Notes under the pieces: generated by a model
What the model was told of the DNA's origin: nothing
Database searches by the model: none
What the model saw: the letters and a program-made list of their open reading frames with translations, nothing else
From: an uncultured Bacteroidales bacterium
GTDB lineage: Bacteria; Bacteroidota; Bacteroidia; Bacteroidales; Paludibacteraceae
Length of the DNA: 64,000 bases
Assembly (NCBI GenBank): GCA_902780235.1
Contig: CACZEL010000003.1
Coordinates: 1 to 64,000, forward strand
Reading direction: 5' to 3'
Translations under genes and position numbers: made by a program
Shown: in pieces, positions 8,937-17,171 of the stretch
How the letters are laid out: each line of letters begins with the position of its first letter
How positions within the stretch are numbered: the first letter of the stretch is position 1

Positions 8937-10388
8937 TTATCCACGTTTTTGCATACGCTTCGCTTGCCCGATAGCTCCTGTCGGGCAGACGAGGCGGCAT
9001 AAGTGGCAACCCACACATTTGGTGCCCACGATATGCGGTTTGCGTTCCTCGTCGAACGTGATGGCTTGGTGTCCGCCGTCCATACAGGAGATGAAGCAAC
9101 GACCGCAACCGATACATTTGTCTCGATCAATCTTCGGGAAGACCATCGTCTCGCGGTCGAGATCCGACGGCAGGACGATATTCTTCAACTCTTCGCCTAC
9201 CAGATTCTTGAGTTCAACAATTCCCCGCTCTGCCATGTAATGTTGCAGACCCAGTTTGAGGTCGTCAATGATGCGGTAACCGTACTGCATCACGGCGGTG
9301 CAAACCTGCACGTTTCGGCAGCCGAGTTGGATGAACTCCAAAGCATCACGCCAAGTCTCAATACCACCTATTCCGCTGATATCCATATGTTTCTCGATAC
9401 CGGCTTTGCGGATCACAGGATCGCCGGTCATCTCATAGATCATACGCAGAGCGATCGGTTTGACGGCCTTGCCCGAATAACCGGAGATGGTCTTCTTGTC
9501 GCTCACCTCCGCCTCATGGCTCATCGTAATGGACTTGATCGTGTTGATGGCGCTGATACCGTGTGCGCCGGCGTAGAAACAAGCGAGGGCAGGGCTACGC
9601 ATGGACATGATGTTCGGCGTCATCTTGGGGATGACCGGTATCGAAACCGCATCTTTGATGCAAGAGGTATAGCAGAGGATGAGATCATTGCTCTGACCGA
9701 TGTCCGAACCGAGTCCGGACAGTTTCATCTGCGGGCAAGAGAAATTGAGTTCGACGGCATCGCAACCGGCGTCTTCTGCCATCTTCGCCAGTTCGATCCA
9801 CTCCTCTTCGCTCTGTCCCATGATGGACGCGATGACGCGCTTGGTGGGATAGTTCTGTTTGAGGCGACGCAGGATGTCGAAGTCCACGTCGTAGGGGTTC
9901 TCGGAGAGTTGCTCCATGTTGCGGAAACCGACGAAGGGCGTTCCCTCTTTGCGCACGGCATCAAAACGCGGCGATACCTCACGGATGTCCTGTTTGCAGA
10001 TCGTCTTATAGAAGACACCCGCCCAGCCGGCATCGAAAGCACGAGCGACCATGTCGTAGTTGGTGCAGACCGCCGAAGAAGCCAAGAAGAAGGGGTTCTC
10101 GCAGACCATGTCGCAGAAATTCAACTCCAAACTTGGCAGTTTGTCGGCTGTTAGCTTTTGGCTATTAGCTGTTAGCTTCTTCAGCTCCGCGATGCGGATC
10201 GGTTTGTCGTAATGGATACAGGCAGCCTCAGCGGCTTCTATCTCGGCATCGTTGATCTGAGCGAACAACTCACCGGCTGTCCAGAGATTATCAAAACGCA
10301 GAGCGCGAATGGCACGTGCCACTTTCGCTCCACAAGGGGCATTCTCGCATAACAGACAGCGAGCTACTTCTTCATTGATGTGCATCAT
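8937..10388 (-). CDS. preA: PreA-like dihydropyrimidine/dihydroorotate dehydrogenase with ferredoxin domain
   Basis: Flavin-dependent dihydropyrimidine dehydrogenase-type subunit, 483 residues. The N-terminus holds a Cys-rich stretch (CLLCENAPCG), the middle is a DHOD-type TIM barrel (NFSCPQMKLSGLGSDIGQ; ISGIGGIETWRDALEF), and the C-terminus has two [4Fe-4S] motifs (CIGCGRCFISCMD and CVGCHLCRLVCPTGA). PreA normally pairs with a PreT flavoprotein; no preT is adjacent, though the NfnAB-like fusion at 18.9-21.2 kb could supply electrons (inference). A heptamer repeat encodes KKLTANSQKLTADK between the N-terminal part and barrel. It is last in the minus-strand stress operon and its ATG overlaps the phosphatase stop by four bases. 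True substrate is uncertain. Confidence 0.85.
   Translation of the reverse strand: MMHINEEVARCLLCENAPCGAKVARAIRALRFDNLWTAGELFAQINDAEIEAAEAACIHYDKPIRIAELKKLTANSQKLTADKLPSLELNFCDMVCENPFFLASSAVCTNYDMVARAFDAGWAGVFYKTICKQDIREVSPRFDAVRKEGTPFVGFRNMEQLSENPYDVDFDILRRLKQNYPTKRVIASIMGQSEEEWIELAKMAEDAGCDAVELNFSCPQMKLSGLGSDIGQSNDLILCYTSCIKDAVSIPVIPKMTPNIMSMRSPALACFYAGAHGISAINTIKSITMSHEAEVSDKKTISGYSGKAVKPIALRMIYEMTGDPVIRKAGIEKHMDISGIGGIETWRDALEFIQLGCRNVQVCTAVMQYGYRIIDDLKLGLQHYMAERGIVELKNLVGEELKNIVLPSDLDRETMVFPKIDRDKCIGCGRCFISCMDGGHQAITFDEERKPHIVGTKCVGCHLCRLVCPTGAIGQAKRMQKRG
10146..10178. repeat. In-frame heptamer repeat in preA
   Basis: TTAGCTT, TTGGCTA, TTAGCTG, TTAGCTT. Encodes LTANSQKLTA in the interdomain linker; same family as the loci at 361, 5808, 20168, 44361 and 44701. 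Confidence 0.85.
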
Positions 10389-11191
10389 AGTAAGTATCGT
10401 TTTCTAAGGATTTGGATATCATCGTGCGTGAGACACAGGATCTCGTGCAGATAATTGGTCATACCGCCGTACTCGCGGTCGATGAGATCAAGCGTGGAGA
10501 TGAAATTCGGTGTTGAGACGCCCATGAAGGCTTGGATCACCGCCATCTCTTTCTCGCCTCCACCGCGGGCAAGGATGTCATTATTCAGTTTGGTCACGAT
10601 CGGCAGATAGGCTTCGTTGCTCAAATCAAAATCTGCAATGACCGTTTCTCGTTCGACACCAAGGGCGAACATCAGGAAGGCTGCCCCCCAGCCTGTGCGG
10701 TCTTTACCTTGGGCACAATGCCATAAGATACCGCCATCTTCGGGGGCCTCGATGATCAGACGCAGGAAAGCGGCGTACTGCAGTTGGCTGAACTCCGATT
10801 GGATCAACGAAGGGTACATGTTCCGCGCCATGACCTGTACCTCGGGATAGAAGGAGTAATTGACGATATGCCGATCCAGTTCAAGGAACGCCTCATCGGG
10901 TATGGGTTTGCCGGTCTGCTGCTCGGCACGCATGTCGATGGTAGGCAGCAGATGATGCTGCACGCCTTCCATCTCGCGATCAGGCACCGCTTGGAACTCA
11001 CCCAACGATCGGAAATCGAAGATCCGGCAGAGGTTATATTCCTCTTTGAGCCGCGCGACATCGGCATCAGTAGCATCGTGCAGATGGGCTGTGCGCAACA
11101 GGCGATGCGGACGAATCGCACGTCCACCGGCTGCAGGGATGCCGCCCAAGTCACGGGCGTTATCTATATGTTCAAAGATGACTTTAGCCAT
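10385..11191 (-). CDS. Tyrosine-phosphatase-like protein (CX5R)
   Basis: Predicted protein- or lipid-tyrosine phosphatase fold, 268 residues, cytoplasmic (no signal peptide). The N-terminus has the family phrase NARDLGG, and the P-loop is HCAQGKDRTG with Cys159 and Arg165, matching the HCxxGKDRTG group of bacterial phosphatases. An Asp general acid candidate lies near D86. It is embedded in the operon between the HD hydrolase and preA. An 18-bp perfect palindrome sits 10 bases upstream of its ATG. Substrate is unknown; signalling with the alarmone genes upstream is an inference from context. Confidence 0.82.
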   Translation of the reverse strand: MAKVIFEHIDNARDLGGIPAAGGRAIRPHRLLRTAHLHDATDADVARLKEEYNLCRIFDFRSLGEFQAVPDREMEGVQHHLLPTIDMRAEQQTGKPIPDEAFLELDRHIVNYSFYPEVQVMARNMYPSLIQSEFSQLQYAAFLRLIIEAPEDGGILWHCAQGKDRTGWGAAFLMFALGVERETVIADFDLSNEAYLPIVTKLNNDILARGGGEKEMAVIQAFMGVSTPNFISTLDLIDREYGGMTNYLHEILCLTHDDIQILRKRYLL

Positions 11192-11196
11192 AGGGT

Positions 11197-11230
11197 CGTT
11201 ATAACGTCATGACGTTATGACGTAATTACG
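11197..11230. repeat. 8-base tandem repeat forming an 18-bp palindrome
   Basis: Units ACGTCATG, ACGTTATG, ACGTAATT. Bases 11201-11218 (ATAACGTCATGACGTTAT) are a perfect palindrome. It spans the gap between the HD hydrolase stop and the phosphatase start, where the ribosome would bind. Confidence 0.8.
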
Positions 11231-11801
11231 AAAAAACTTCATTAATCAATTTTACAAACTCCTGATATGCGAAGGTGTCTTCGAGCTCCTTGAGCGAGGC
11301 AGCAAGGCCGCGGTAGTGCCATTCGTGGGAGGCTTTGTCTTTGACATGGAAGATATTCCATAGTTCATCGCCTTTCACCTGATAGTCCCGCCAGATAGCC
11401 CGCATATTACTCAGTTTATCACCCATAGCGACTATCTTCGCATCGTGGGACGCAGCTGCCAAACGATCTATCGCCGCCTGTTTGCGGTCGTGCCAACTGT
11501 CCTCTTCGCTCACACCTTCGGTGAACTGATCACTCTCGGCATGCACCAGCTCTGCGATACGGTCGCCAAAGGCTTCGCGGATCTGCTCGACGGTGACGTC
11601 CGTATCTTCGATGGTGTCGTGCAAAGCCGCAGCAGCCAGGAGTTCCTGATCCGGCGTGATGGTGGAAACGATCTCCACCGCCTCCATCGGATGAACGATA
11701 TATGGAAAACCTTTTCCGCGGCGCTCCGTGTTATGGTGCGCGTTCACCGCAAAAATGATCGCACGATCCAGCAAGTCGGTATCTATATATTTGTTCGCCA
11801 T
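11226..11801 (-). CDS. Stand-alone HD-domain hydrolase, SpoT/MESH1-like
   Basis: A 191-residue single-domain HD phosphohydrolase. Visible metal and substrate motifs are HHNTERRGKGFPYIVHP (22-38) and ALHDTIEDTD (HD at 61-62), which match the (p)ppGpp 3'-pyrophosphohydrolase half of SpoT and the MESH1-type small alarmone hydrolases. A RelA-type synthetase domain lies two genes upstream in the same operon, so synthesis and breakdown of alarmone are encoded together (inference). Its start overlaps the preceding stop by one base (TAATG). Enzymatic substrate is predicted, not shown. Confidence 0.82.
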   Translation of the reverse strand: MANKYIDTDLLDRAIIFAVNAHHNTERRGKGFPYIVHPMEAVEIVSTITPDQELLAAAALHDTIEDTDVTVEQIREAFGDRIAELVHAESDQFTEGVSEEDSWHDRKQAAIDRLAAASHDAKIVAMGDKLSNMRAIWRDYQVKGDELWNIFHVKDKASHEWHYRGLAASLKELEDTFAYQEFVKLINEVFS

Positions 11802-12673
11802 TATTTCAGAATCGATTCTTTTAAAACTGCACGGAATTCAGGCATCGGGCAATGTGTACAACTCTCGATGAGCAGGGTCTTCAGACCGGCATAGATACGC
11901 ACGGTCTTCTCGATCTCTGCCATATTGACGTTGGGTCCGCAACCTTCGATCGGGCACTCGGGCGAATGGAAATACTCGTCGGCAAAGGCATCCCAGAAAC
12001 GGGCAGCAACCGCATTGGACATGTGGTACTGCTCCAGCGTCCAACTCTCGTCGTTCAGCAAGCAGCACAGATAAACCATGCCCAGGTCGAACATCGGGTA
12101 ACCGTAACAGAAATCGCCGAGGTCAATGAAATAAGGTGTACGCACGCCATCTTTCTCCACAAAGATACCGTTACTGAACTGCAAATCGCCATGGATCGCA
12201 CGGTCGCTGTCCGGTGCGGCAGCAATGAACGCACGCAGTTTGTCCTTCTCTTCTTCGGTGAAGAAGGGGTTGTCCTTGAGCCAGTTATACTGACGATCTT
12301 TGACGTTCTCAAACTGGGTCGTATCGACATGGATATTATGCAGTTTGAGGCACAGTTGTGCGAACTCACGGGCATACTCTTCGGTATGTTCCGGATCATC
12401 TCCGCAGGCACGGGAATACGATTTCTTCCCTTCTATACGTTTGAAACGGATACCCATCCGCTCGCCGTCGGTCACTAAGTCACCGGGTTCAGGGCTCGGA
12501 ATTCCGAGGGCATACACTTTCTTTGCCATCTCCAGCTCCACACGCGCCGACTCAAAATTGCGCAGGTAGAGTTTCATCATGATGGACGAGTCCGTTTTAT
12601 GGTTATAACTGGCGCCGTTGGCTCCTTCGCCCGTGCGCACGTAGTCATTAAGGTCGATCTTAATCGGGTTCAT
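11801..12673 (-). CDS. APH-like phosphotransferase (TIGR02172-type)
   Basis: Aminoglycoside-phosphotransferase/choline-kinase fold, 290 residues. Brenner motif HGDLQFSNG supplies the catalytic Asp, and the metal-binding DLGD-like segment (FIDLGDFCYGYP) follows; an N-terminal lysine-bearing strand (IMMKLYL) precedes. It resembles the TIGR02172 paralogous family seen in Fibrobacter and Bacteroidales, whose substrate is not known. It overlaps the RelA-like gene upstream by four bases and the HD gene downstream by one, implying coupled translation in the signalling operon. It need not be an antibiotic resistance gene. Confidence 0.8.
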   Translation of the reverse strand: MNPIKIDLNDYVRTGEGANGASYNHKTDSSIMMKLYLRNFESARVELEMAKKVYALGIPSPEPGDLVTDGERMGIRFKRIEGKKSYSRACGDDPEHTEEYAREFAQLCLKLHNIHVDTTQFENVKDRQYNWLKDNPFFTEEEKDKLRAFIAAAPDSDRAIHGDLQFSNGIFVEKDGVRTPYFIDLGDFCYGYPMFDLGMVYLCCLLNDESWTLEQYHMSNAVAARFWDAFADEYFHSPECPIEGCGPNVNMAEIEKTVRIYAGLKTLLIESCTHCPMPEFRAVLKESILK

Positions 12674-13710
12674 AGTTGAATACTTTTTGCTAAATTAAAC
12701 GTCATTTCTGCGATTGCTTCGTTCTGCGTATTATGCCCGTTGATGGCATCAAAGAAACGCACCAGACCCATCTTACCGCCTCCTGTCGCGAGGATGCAGA
12801 CGACACATATGTTCTGCACGCCTACCGCCGAAGAGATGATATCGAGGTCCGTGTTGCCCAACTGATGCCGCGCGAGACGATACGCAGCCTCGGAGTACTG
12901 CTTCACCAAGCGCTGTACATCGCCTAAGGTCTTGCACCCGAAAGCCACAAACACACGCAAGTAGCGCATAAGCGGTACTTCCTGGATCTCCGCTTGGTTG
13001 ATCGCTGCGATACGCTTGTTGAGCGAATCGAAAGGCCGTGCCTGCAGGTAACTATTGAAGGTATCACCGTCTAACAGCACGTCGTCCAGTTTGCCTTTCT
13101 GCACTAACTGTTGCACGCGCCGACGATAGTCCGTGATCTCCGAACGGATACGGCTGAACTCATCGTCTGCCATCTCGAGGATACCCGACAAGCGGTTGAT
13201 ACGCCGCAGGTACTCACGCGGGATCTCCACACCGGTTTTATAACCGATGTCATGGTTGATCGAAGCCCAAGCGTGCTGGAGCGTCGTACGCAGCTGAAGC
13301 TCAAAGCGATAGGGGAACTCCGGCATGCGGCAGATATAATGGAGCGAGTTATAACCAAAACTGTCCAGTTGATGCAGCATGCGCTTATCGACCGAGTTAT
13401 CCCAATCGATCTCAAACAGCTGCTCCACCATCGCCGCGATACGATCCACATCATCGGTGTAGAACGTGATGATTCGCGCGCCAAAGATATCGGTGATATC
13501 ACTGAGCGAAGCGTACTTGTTGCCCTTCAGCTCCAGTTTGCCTTTGAGCGACTCTTCGGTCTTGATACGTGCATCAACGGCCGTAACGATGATACCGTTC
13601 TTCGCCAGCTTGTCACGCAACAAAGCCGGTATCTCTACCAGCATTCGCTCAAGCACCGGTTTCGCTTCCCGGTACTCCTCCATGATCATCTCGCAATGCA
13701 GATCCATCAT
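12670..13710 (-). CDS. RelA/SpoT-type (p)ppGpp synthetase domain protein
   Basis: Predicted GTP pyrophosphokinase: 346 residues with a RelA_SpoT domain at about 60-170. Visible motifs are the DIFGARI segment, GYNSLHYICR (base-binding Tyr) and FELQLRTTLQHAWASINHD with the catalytic Glu. A helical region (180-230) and an unrecognised C-terminal domain of about 120 residues follow; there is no HD, TGS or ACT domain. The hydrolase function is supplied by the separate HD gene in the same operon. This is longer than small alarmone synthetases (about 210-260 residues) because of the extra C-terminal part. Confidence 0.85.
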   Translation of the reverse strand: MMDLHCEMIMEEYREAKPVLERMLVEIPALLRDKLAKNGIIVTAVDARIKTEESLKGKLELKGNKYASLSDITDIFGARIITFYTDDVDRIAAMVEQLFEIDWDNSVDKRMLHQLDSFGYNSLHYICRMPEFPYRFELQLRTTLQHAWASINHDIGYKTGVEIPREYLRRINRLSGILEMADDEFSRIRSEITDYRRRVQQLVQKGKLDDVLLDGDTFNSYLQARPFDSLNKRIAAINQAEIQEVPLMRYLRVFVAFGCKTLGDVQRLVKQYSEAAYRLARHQLGNTDLDIISSAVGVQNICVVCILATGGGKMGLVRFFDAINGHNTQNEAIAEMTFNLAKSIQL

Positions 13711-13748
13711 GTCATTTACGATTTAGTCATTTACGATTTACCATTTAC
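13711..13748. repeat. Heptamer-type repeat in operon junction
   Basis: ATTTACG, ATTTAGTC, ATTTACG, ATTTACC, ATTTACT. Fills the gap between STAS stop (13745-13747) and the RelA-like ATG. Confidence 0.8.
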
Positions 13749-14047
13749 TCGATGACAAACAGGCTGATGAAACCGGTCATCATGAACACTTGACGGATAT
13801 CGGCGTTGATGTTACGCACGATGACCTTACTGCCGTGAGCAGCCGCTTCCTTACGAATCGAAAGGAAGATACGCAAACCGCTCGAAGAGATATACTCCAA
13901 TGCGGTACAATCGAGAATGATCTCTTTATTCGCCGCCTCCAACAGCGGTTTTACATCCTCTGCGGTCTGAACAGCCGCAGCTGTGTCCAAACGTCCCGAG
14001 AACTTGGCAATCACTTGACTGCCGTTTTCTACAATTTCAGTTTTCAT
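13745..14047 (-). CDS. STAS-domain anti-anti-sigma factor-like protein
   Basis: A 100-residue single STAS domain of the SpoIIAA/RsbV kind. Motifs: FSGRLDTAAA at 16-25 and CTALEYISSSGLR at 47-59, where one of Ser54-56 is the expected phosphorylation site. It directly follows the PP2C/HATPase gene, whose phosphatase would dephosphorylate and kinase would phosphorylate it (family knowledge). The start at 14047 is preferred over 14059 because the domain begins there and the upstream bases are repeat DNA. No sigma factor is adjacent, so the output of the switch is not known. Confidence 0.88.
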   Translation of the reverse strand: MKTEIVENGSQVIAKFSGRLDTAAAVQTAEDVKPLLEAANKEIILDCTALEYISSSGLRIFLSIRKEAAAHGSKVIVRNINADIRQVFMMTGFISLFVIE

Positions 14048-14050
14048 ATA

Positions 14051-14082
14051 TATTACCAATTACAAATTACCAATTACAGATT
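14051..14082. repeat. Heptamer repeat in operon junction
   Basis: TTACCAA, TTACAAA, TTACCAA, TTACAGA between the PP2C stop and STAS start; it runs into the last codons of the PP2C gene. Confidence 0.85.
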
Positions 14083-16080
14083 CTTGACTAATGTCAAGAC
14101 ATTCTTATCATCTGCGCGCTCATAACTCACTTCGTCCATGATCTGTCGAACCAAATGAATACCCAAGCCGCCGATCGGGCGCTCTTCGGCGCTGAGAGTC
14201 GTATCGACCTCTTCTTTCTTCGTCGGATCAAAGGGGATACCGCTGTCGGTGATGGTGAAGGTCATCGGCGGCGTGAACTCAACATACACCTGTCCGCTGC
14301 CTCCCGGGTACGCGTACAGCATCACGTTCGTCACCGCTTCCTCCAGCGCAAGGTTCATCGGCATGTTCAGTTCGTCGGGTATGCCGATACCTTCCAACCA
14401 CTCAGCCAACGTAGGGATCTGCTGGATATCATTGCGCATCAACAAGGCCGGCGTCTGGTAGCGAATCGCCATCATCGTCAGGTCATCGCTCTGCGCCGCA
14501 CCTCCGCGGAACGCCTCTACACATGCCTGCATGTGTTCCACTAACTTACGCGGACTCATATCGTTCAACTCCGCCATCATTCGCTCTTCGCCGAACAACT
14601 CATGTGCTGTATTTTCCGCCTCGGTCAGACCATCCGTATACAGGAAGAGCCGATCGTTGTAGTGCAACTGGAGATGCTGGGCTTGGAACTCAAACTCGGG
14701 TTCGATACCCAGCGGCAGGTTCGGTACCACCGGTATCATCTTCCATGCGCCGTTCGTCATCAGCACAGGTGCGTTATGGCCGGCGTTGCAGTAACTCAGC
14801 TCACCGTTTGTGCAGTCCAGTACACCGAGGAAGAGGGTGAGGAACATATTCTGTGCGTTCTGATCCACGAGCGCGCGGTTCATCTTACGCACGATCAGTT
14901 CGGGCTGCTCCTCGTGGGCTGAGTTACTGCGGAACAGCGATCGTGTCATCGCCATCACCAACGCCGCCGGTACACCCTTGCCGCTCACGTCGCCGATACA
15001 GAAGAACAACTTATCGTGCCGTACATAGAAATCGTACAAGTCACCGCCTATCTCCTTCGCCGGCTCCACCATGCCGTGGATATTCAGATCCAATCGGTCC
15101 ATGAACGGCGGGAAGACCTTCGGCAACATCGCGTTCTGGATCGTATTCGCGATCTGCAACTCATCTTCCATGCGTTGGTTCTTCGCCGTGGTCTCCAAGA
15201 GCCGTTTGTTATTGCGACCGGCGTGCCAAACGATGAAGATCAGCAAAGCCAGACCGAGCAGCATCAGAATTCCGACAATCTTACCGATACGGTTCAGGTC
15301 CTCGAACAACTCATCTTCAGGAATGATGATCTCGATATGCCATCCCGTTGCATCGATCTCCTCTTGGAACAGATTATACTTACCTCTGCCGGTGGTGTCG
15401 ATGAGCGAAACGATGTCCATTCCTTTGCTCGAACGGATCGAATAGGAACTATTCGGATAGACCTGCAGGTTCTCCGAGAGCGCCTCCAAGTAGTCCAAAG
15501 ACAGATCCACACAGACGACCGCTACCACCTTTCCTTGCGCGTCATAGACGGGATGGGAACAACTCACCACCATCGTCTGCGAGCCTGAGTCATCGTAATA
15601 AGGCTCGCACCACCAACAGCTGTCATGTACAAAACCGCATTGGTACCACTCCAAATCCGTATAGTCATGGTCCGCGCTACCGATATTTCGGGTAAAAATA
15701 CTATCTTTCGAAAACTTACTGCTGCAGATCTCAAAGAAGGGCTGACCGGGGAAATAGTCAGGCACAAAAGCAACCGCCAGACTCGTGTTCTCGCGCATGG
15801 CACTCACTGCCAGACGGGTGTCTTCATAGATCATCTGCGGCTGATTCAAGTGTTTCTGCACCATCAACGCCAACGATTTGGCAGCTGTCTCCGCCTCTAC
15901 AGTATGCAACTGAATCTCCAACTCCGCCTTACGTAACTCTGTCTGCGCACGACGCTTGGCCTCATCACGGATTGCCGCACGACTCGTGAAGTACATGGTG
16001 CACGAAATAGCCTCCAGCACTGCCGCCGCAACCAGTATCACCCACACTCCGGATCTCGATTTCTTTTCTTTCGTTTTCAT
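14074..16080 (-). CDS. Membrane sensor with Cache, SpoIIE/RsbU phosphatase and HATPase domains
   Basis: A 668-residue transmembrane regulator. TM1 at about 10-31, then an extracytoplasmic Cache-like sensor (30-270), TM2 (GILMLLGLALLIFIVWHAG), a coiled linker, the SpoIIE/PP2C domain (IQNAMLPKVFP; EIGGDLYDFY; IGDVSGKGVPAALVMAM) and a C-terminal RsbW-type HATPase (LALEEAVTNVMLYAYPGG; ITDSGIPFDP; GGLGIHLVRQI). Having both phosphatase and kinase-like domains in one chain makes it a complete partner-switch controller for the STAS protein downstream. I chose ATG 16080 because the longer frame to 16344 would cross the promoter and lacks the TM start. It heads the minus-strand operon. Confidence 0.9.
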   Translation of the reverse strand: MKTKEKKSRSGVWVILVAAAVLEAISCTMYFTSRAAIRDEAKRRAQTELRKAELEIQLHTVEAETAAKSLALMVQKHLNQPQMIYEDTRLAVSAMRENTSLAVAFVPDYFPGQPFFEICSSKFSKDSIFTRNIGSADHDYTDLEWYQCGFVHDSCWWCEPYYDDSGSQTMVVSCSHPVYDAQGKVVAVVCVDLSLDYLEALSENLQVYPNSSYSIRSSKGMDIVSLIDTTGRGKYNLFQEEIDATGWHIEIIIPEDELFEDLNRIGKIVGILMLLGLALLIFIVWHAGRNNKRLLETTAKNQRMEDELQIANTIQNAMLPKVFPPFMDRLDLNIHGMVEPAKEIGGDLYDFYVRHDKLFFCIGDVSGKGVPAALVMAMTRSLFRSNSAHEEQPELIVRKMNRALVDQNAQNMFLTLFLGVLDCTNGELSYCNAGHNAPVLMTNGAWKMIPVVPNLPLGIEPEFEFQAQHLQLHYNDRLFLYTDGLTEAENTAHELFGEERMMAELNDMSPRKLVEHMQACVEAFRGGAAQSDDLTMMAIRYQTPALLMRNDIQQIPTLAEWLEGIGIPDELNMPMNLALEEAVTNVMLYAYPGGSGQVYVEFTPPMTFTITDSGIPFDPTKKEEVDTTLSAEERPIGGLGIHLVRQIMDEVSYERADDKNVLTLVKNL

Positions 16081-16100
16081 ATCCAAAACCTTTGCGGCTG

Positions 16101-16132
16101 CAAAGGTACAAAAAAAAATCCAAACACGCAAA
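16101..16132 (-). promoter_or_regulatory. Promoter of the stress-signalling operon
   Basis: Minus strand: TTTG (16129-16132), 20 bases, TACCTTTG (16101-16108); about 20 bases upstream of the ATG. Confidence 0.75.
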
Positions 16133-16158
16133 CAAATAATGATTTTTTTCACAAAAAC

Positions 16159-16199
16159 GCGCGCGGGCTTGCATATATAAAAAAAAAGTTGTATCTTTG
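16159..16199 (+). promoter_or_regulatory. Promoter with GC box, near-leaderless
   Basis: TTG (16169-16171), 20 bases, TATCTTTG (16192-16199). The -33 box lies in a 14-base motif GCGCGCGGGCTTGC (16159-16172) that recurs exactly at the ychF promoter (59984-59997). The ATG at 16208 is only 8 bases past the -7 element, so the mRNA would have almost no leader. Confidence 0.7.
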
Positions 16200-16207
16200 C
16201 AGCCGAT

Positions 16208-16717
16208 ATGAGAAAATGGATAGGTATCTGTGGAGTAGTGGTGCTGTTATTCGGGGCATGTAACAAGCCTTCTCGCGTAGAGCAGTACCGCGCGGAGAAG
16301 CACGTCATGGACAGCGTGCGGCTCGAGGAGCAGATACGCAGCATGGCGTATTATACCGCGCAGTTGGACAGTCTGATGCCTGTTGCCGACAGCCTGATCG
16401 CGCTCTTTAACTATGAGCGGAACGAGAAATACCAGGACCACGGATTTTATGTAATTAAAAATGAAAAATTAAAAATTAAGAATTACGAAATGCGTGTGAT
16501 GGTACGGGACGACGGGAAAGAGATTCTGGCGTATAAGAACGGCAAGCGATTGACGGATGAACGAGTGAACGAATTAAGAAGAGAAGGAAACGAAGCGTAT
16601 CAACGCGCTGAGCACCTGCAAGTGGTCATCCGCGACATCAAAGAACTGGAAAAACGCATCTTCAAGACCTCCTTGGAGATCAGCAAATATGAGAAAAGGC
16701 TAAAAGCCAATAGCTAA
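16208..16717 (+). CDS. Lipoprotein of unknown function, coiled coil
   Basis: A 169-residue lipoprotein: the signal peptide ends LLFGAC (Cys18). The mature part is highly charged and helical with probable coiled coil at 28-60 and 115-165. I do not recognise a family. A heptamer repeat encodes IKNEKLKIKNYE in the middle, and the C-terminus (RLKANS) is encoded by another repeat. It is the first gene of the long plus-strand operon that continues with lipid and envelope genes, so an envelope role is possible but unproven. Confidence 0.7.
   Translation: MRKWIGICGVVVLLFGACNKPSRVEQYRAEKHVMDSVRLEEQIRSMAYYTAQLDSLMPVADSLIALFNYERNEKYQDHGFYVIKNEKLKIKNYEMRVMVRDDGKEILAYKNGKRLTDERVNELRREGNEAYQRAEHLQVVIRDIKELEKRIFKTSLEISKYEKRLKANS
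16452..16487. repeat. In-frame heptamer repeat in lipoprotein gene
   Basis: AAAAATG, AAAAATT, AAAAATT, AAGAATT. Encodes the Lys/Asn-rich segment IKNEKLKIKNYE. Confidence 0.8.
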
Positions 16718-16726
16718 CAGCAAAAG
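16702..16726. repeat. Heptamer repeat at gene end
   Basis: AGCCAAT, AGCTAAC, AGCAAAA. Supplies the last residues (KANS) and the stop of the lipoprotein gene. Confidence 0.75.
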
Positions 16727-16735
16727 TTTAATATT

Positions 16736-17167
16736 ATGAGCGAAAGCAAATACGAAAGTAAGATCACTTCGGCGGCATGTTCGGCGGCACAAGTGTATCG
16801 CGTACTGAGCAACATGGAGAACCTGAATCGCGTGAAGGACATGATCCCGAAAGATAAGATTCAGGAGATGGAGATAGAGCCTGACCGCGTACGACTCAAA
16901 GTGGATGGTCTGGCGCAGAAGATCACCATCGCCATCGTCGATCGCATTGAGAACGATACGATTAAATTCGGCGCAGAAGGCATCCCTATGCAGGCGAACT
17001 TCTGGATTCAGATGAAAGAAGTAAGTCCGGTTGATACCCGCCTCAAATTAACTATCAAGGCAGACATCCCGTTTATGTTCAAGATGATGCTGGAGAAAAA
17101 ACTGCAAACGGGTCTTGACCAAGCAGCCGAGATGCTCGCCCAATTCCCTTACGCTCAATGGCAATAA
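16736..17167 (+). CDS. SRPBCC-superfamily ligand-binding protein
   Basis: A 143-residue small START/Bet v 1-like (SRPBCC) protein: N-terminal strand ESKITSAACSAAQVYRVLSN, then KVDGLAQKITIAIVD, and a long C-terminal helix (KMMLEKKLQTGLDQAAEMLAQF). Such proteins bind hydrophobic ligands in a deep pocket; no catalytic motif can be assigned. Its position just before psd, four bases apart, suggests a link with lipids, but this is inference. Confidence 0.72.
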   Translation: MSESKYESKITSAACSAAQVYRVLSNMENLNRVKDMIPKDKIQEMEIEPDRVRLKVDGLAQKITIAIVDRIENDTIKFGAEGIPMQANFWIQMKEVSPVDTRLKLTIKADIPFMFKMMLEKKLQTGLDQAAEMLAQFPYAQWQ

Positions 17168-17171
17168 GCTT

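Noticed and set aside
11801-12673. APH-like gene as an antibiotic resistance determinant
   Set aside because: The family member resembles TIGR02172-type proteins and is embedded in a signalling operon; nothing points to a drug substrate.
16081-16344. N-terminal extension of the PP2C/HATPase sensor
   Set aside because: The extra 88 residues would be encoded across both divergent promoters and precede the natural TM1 start.
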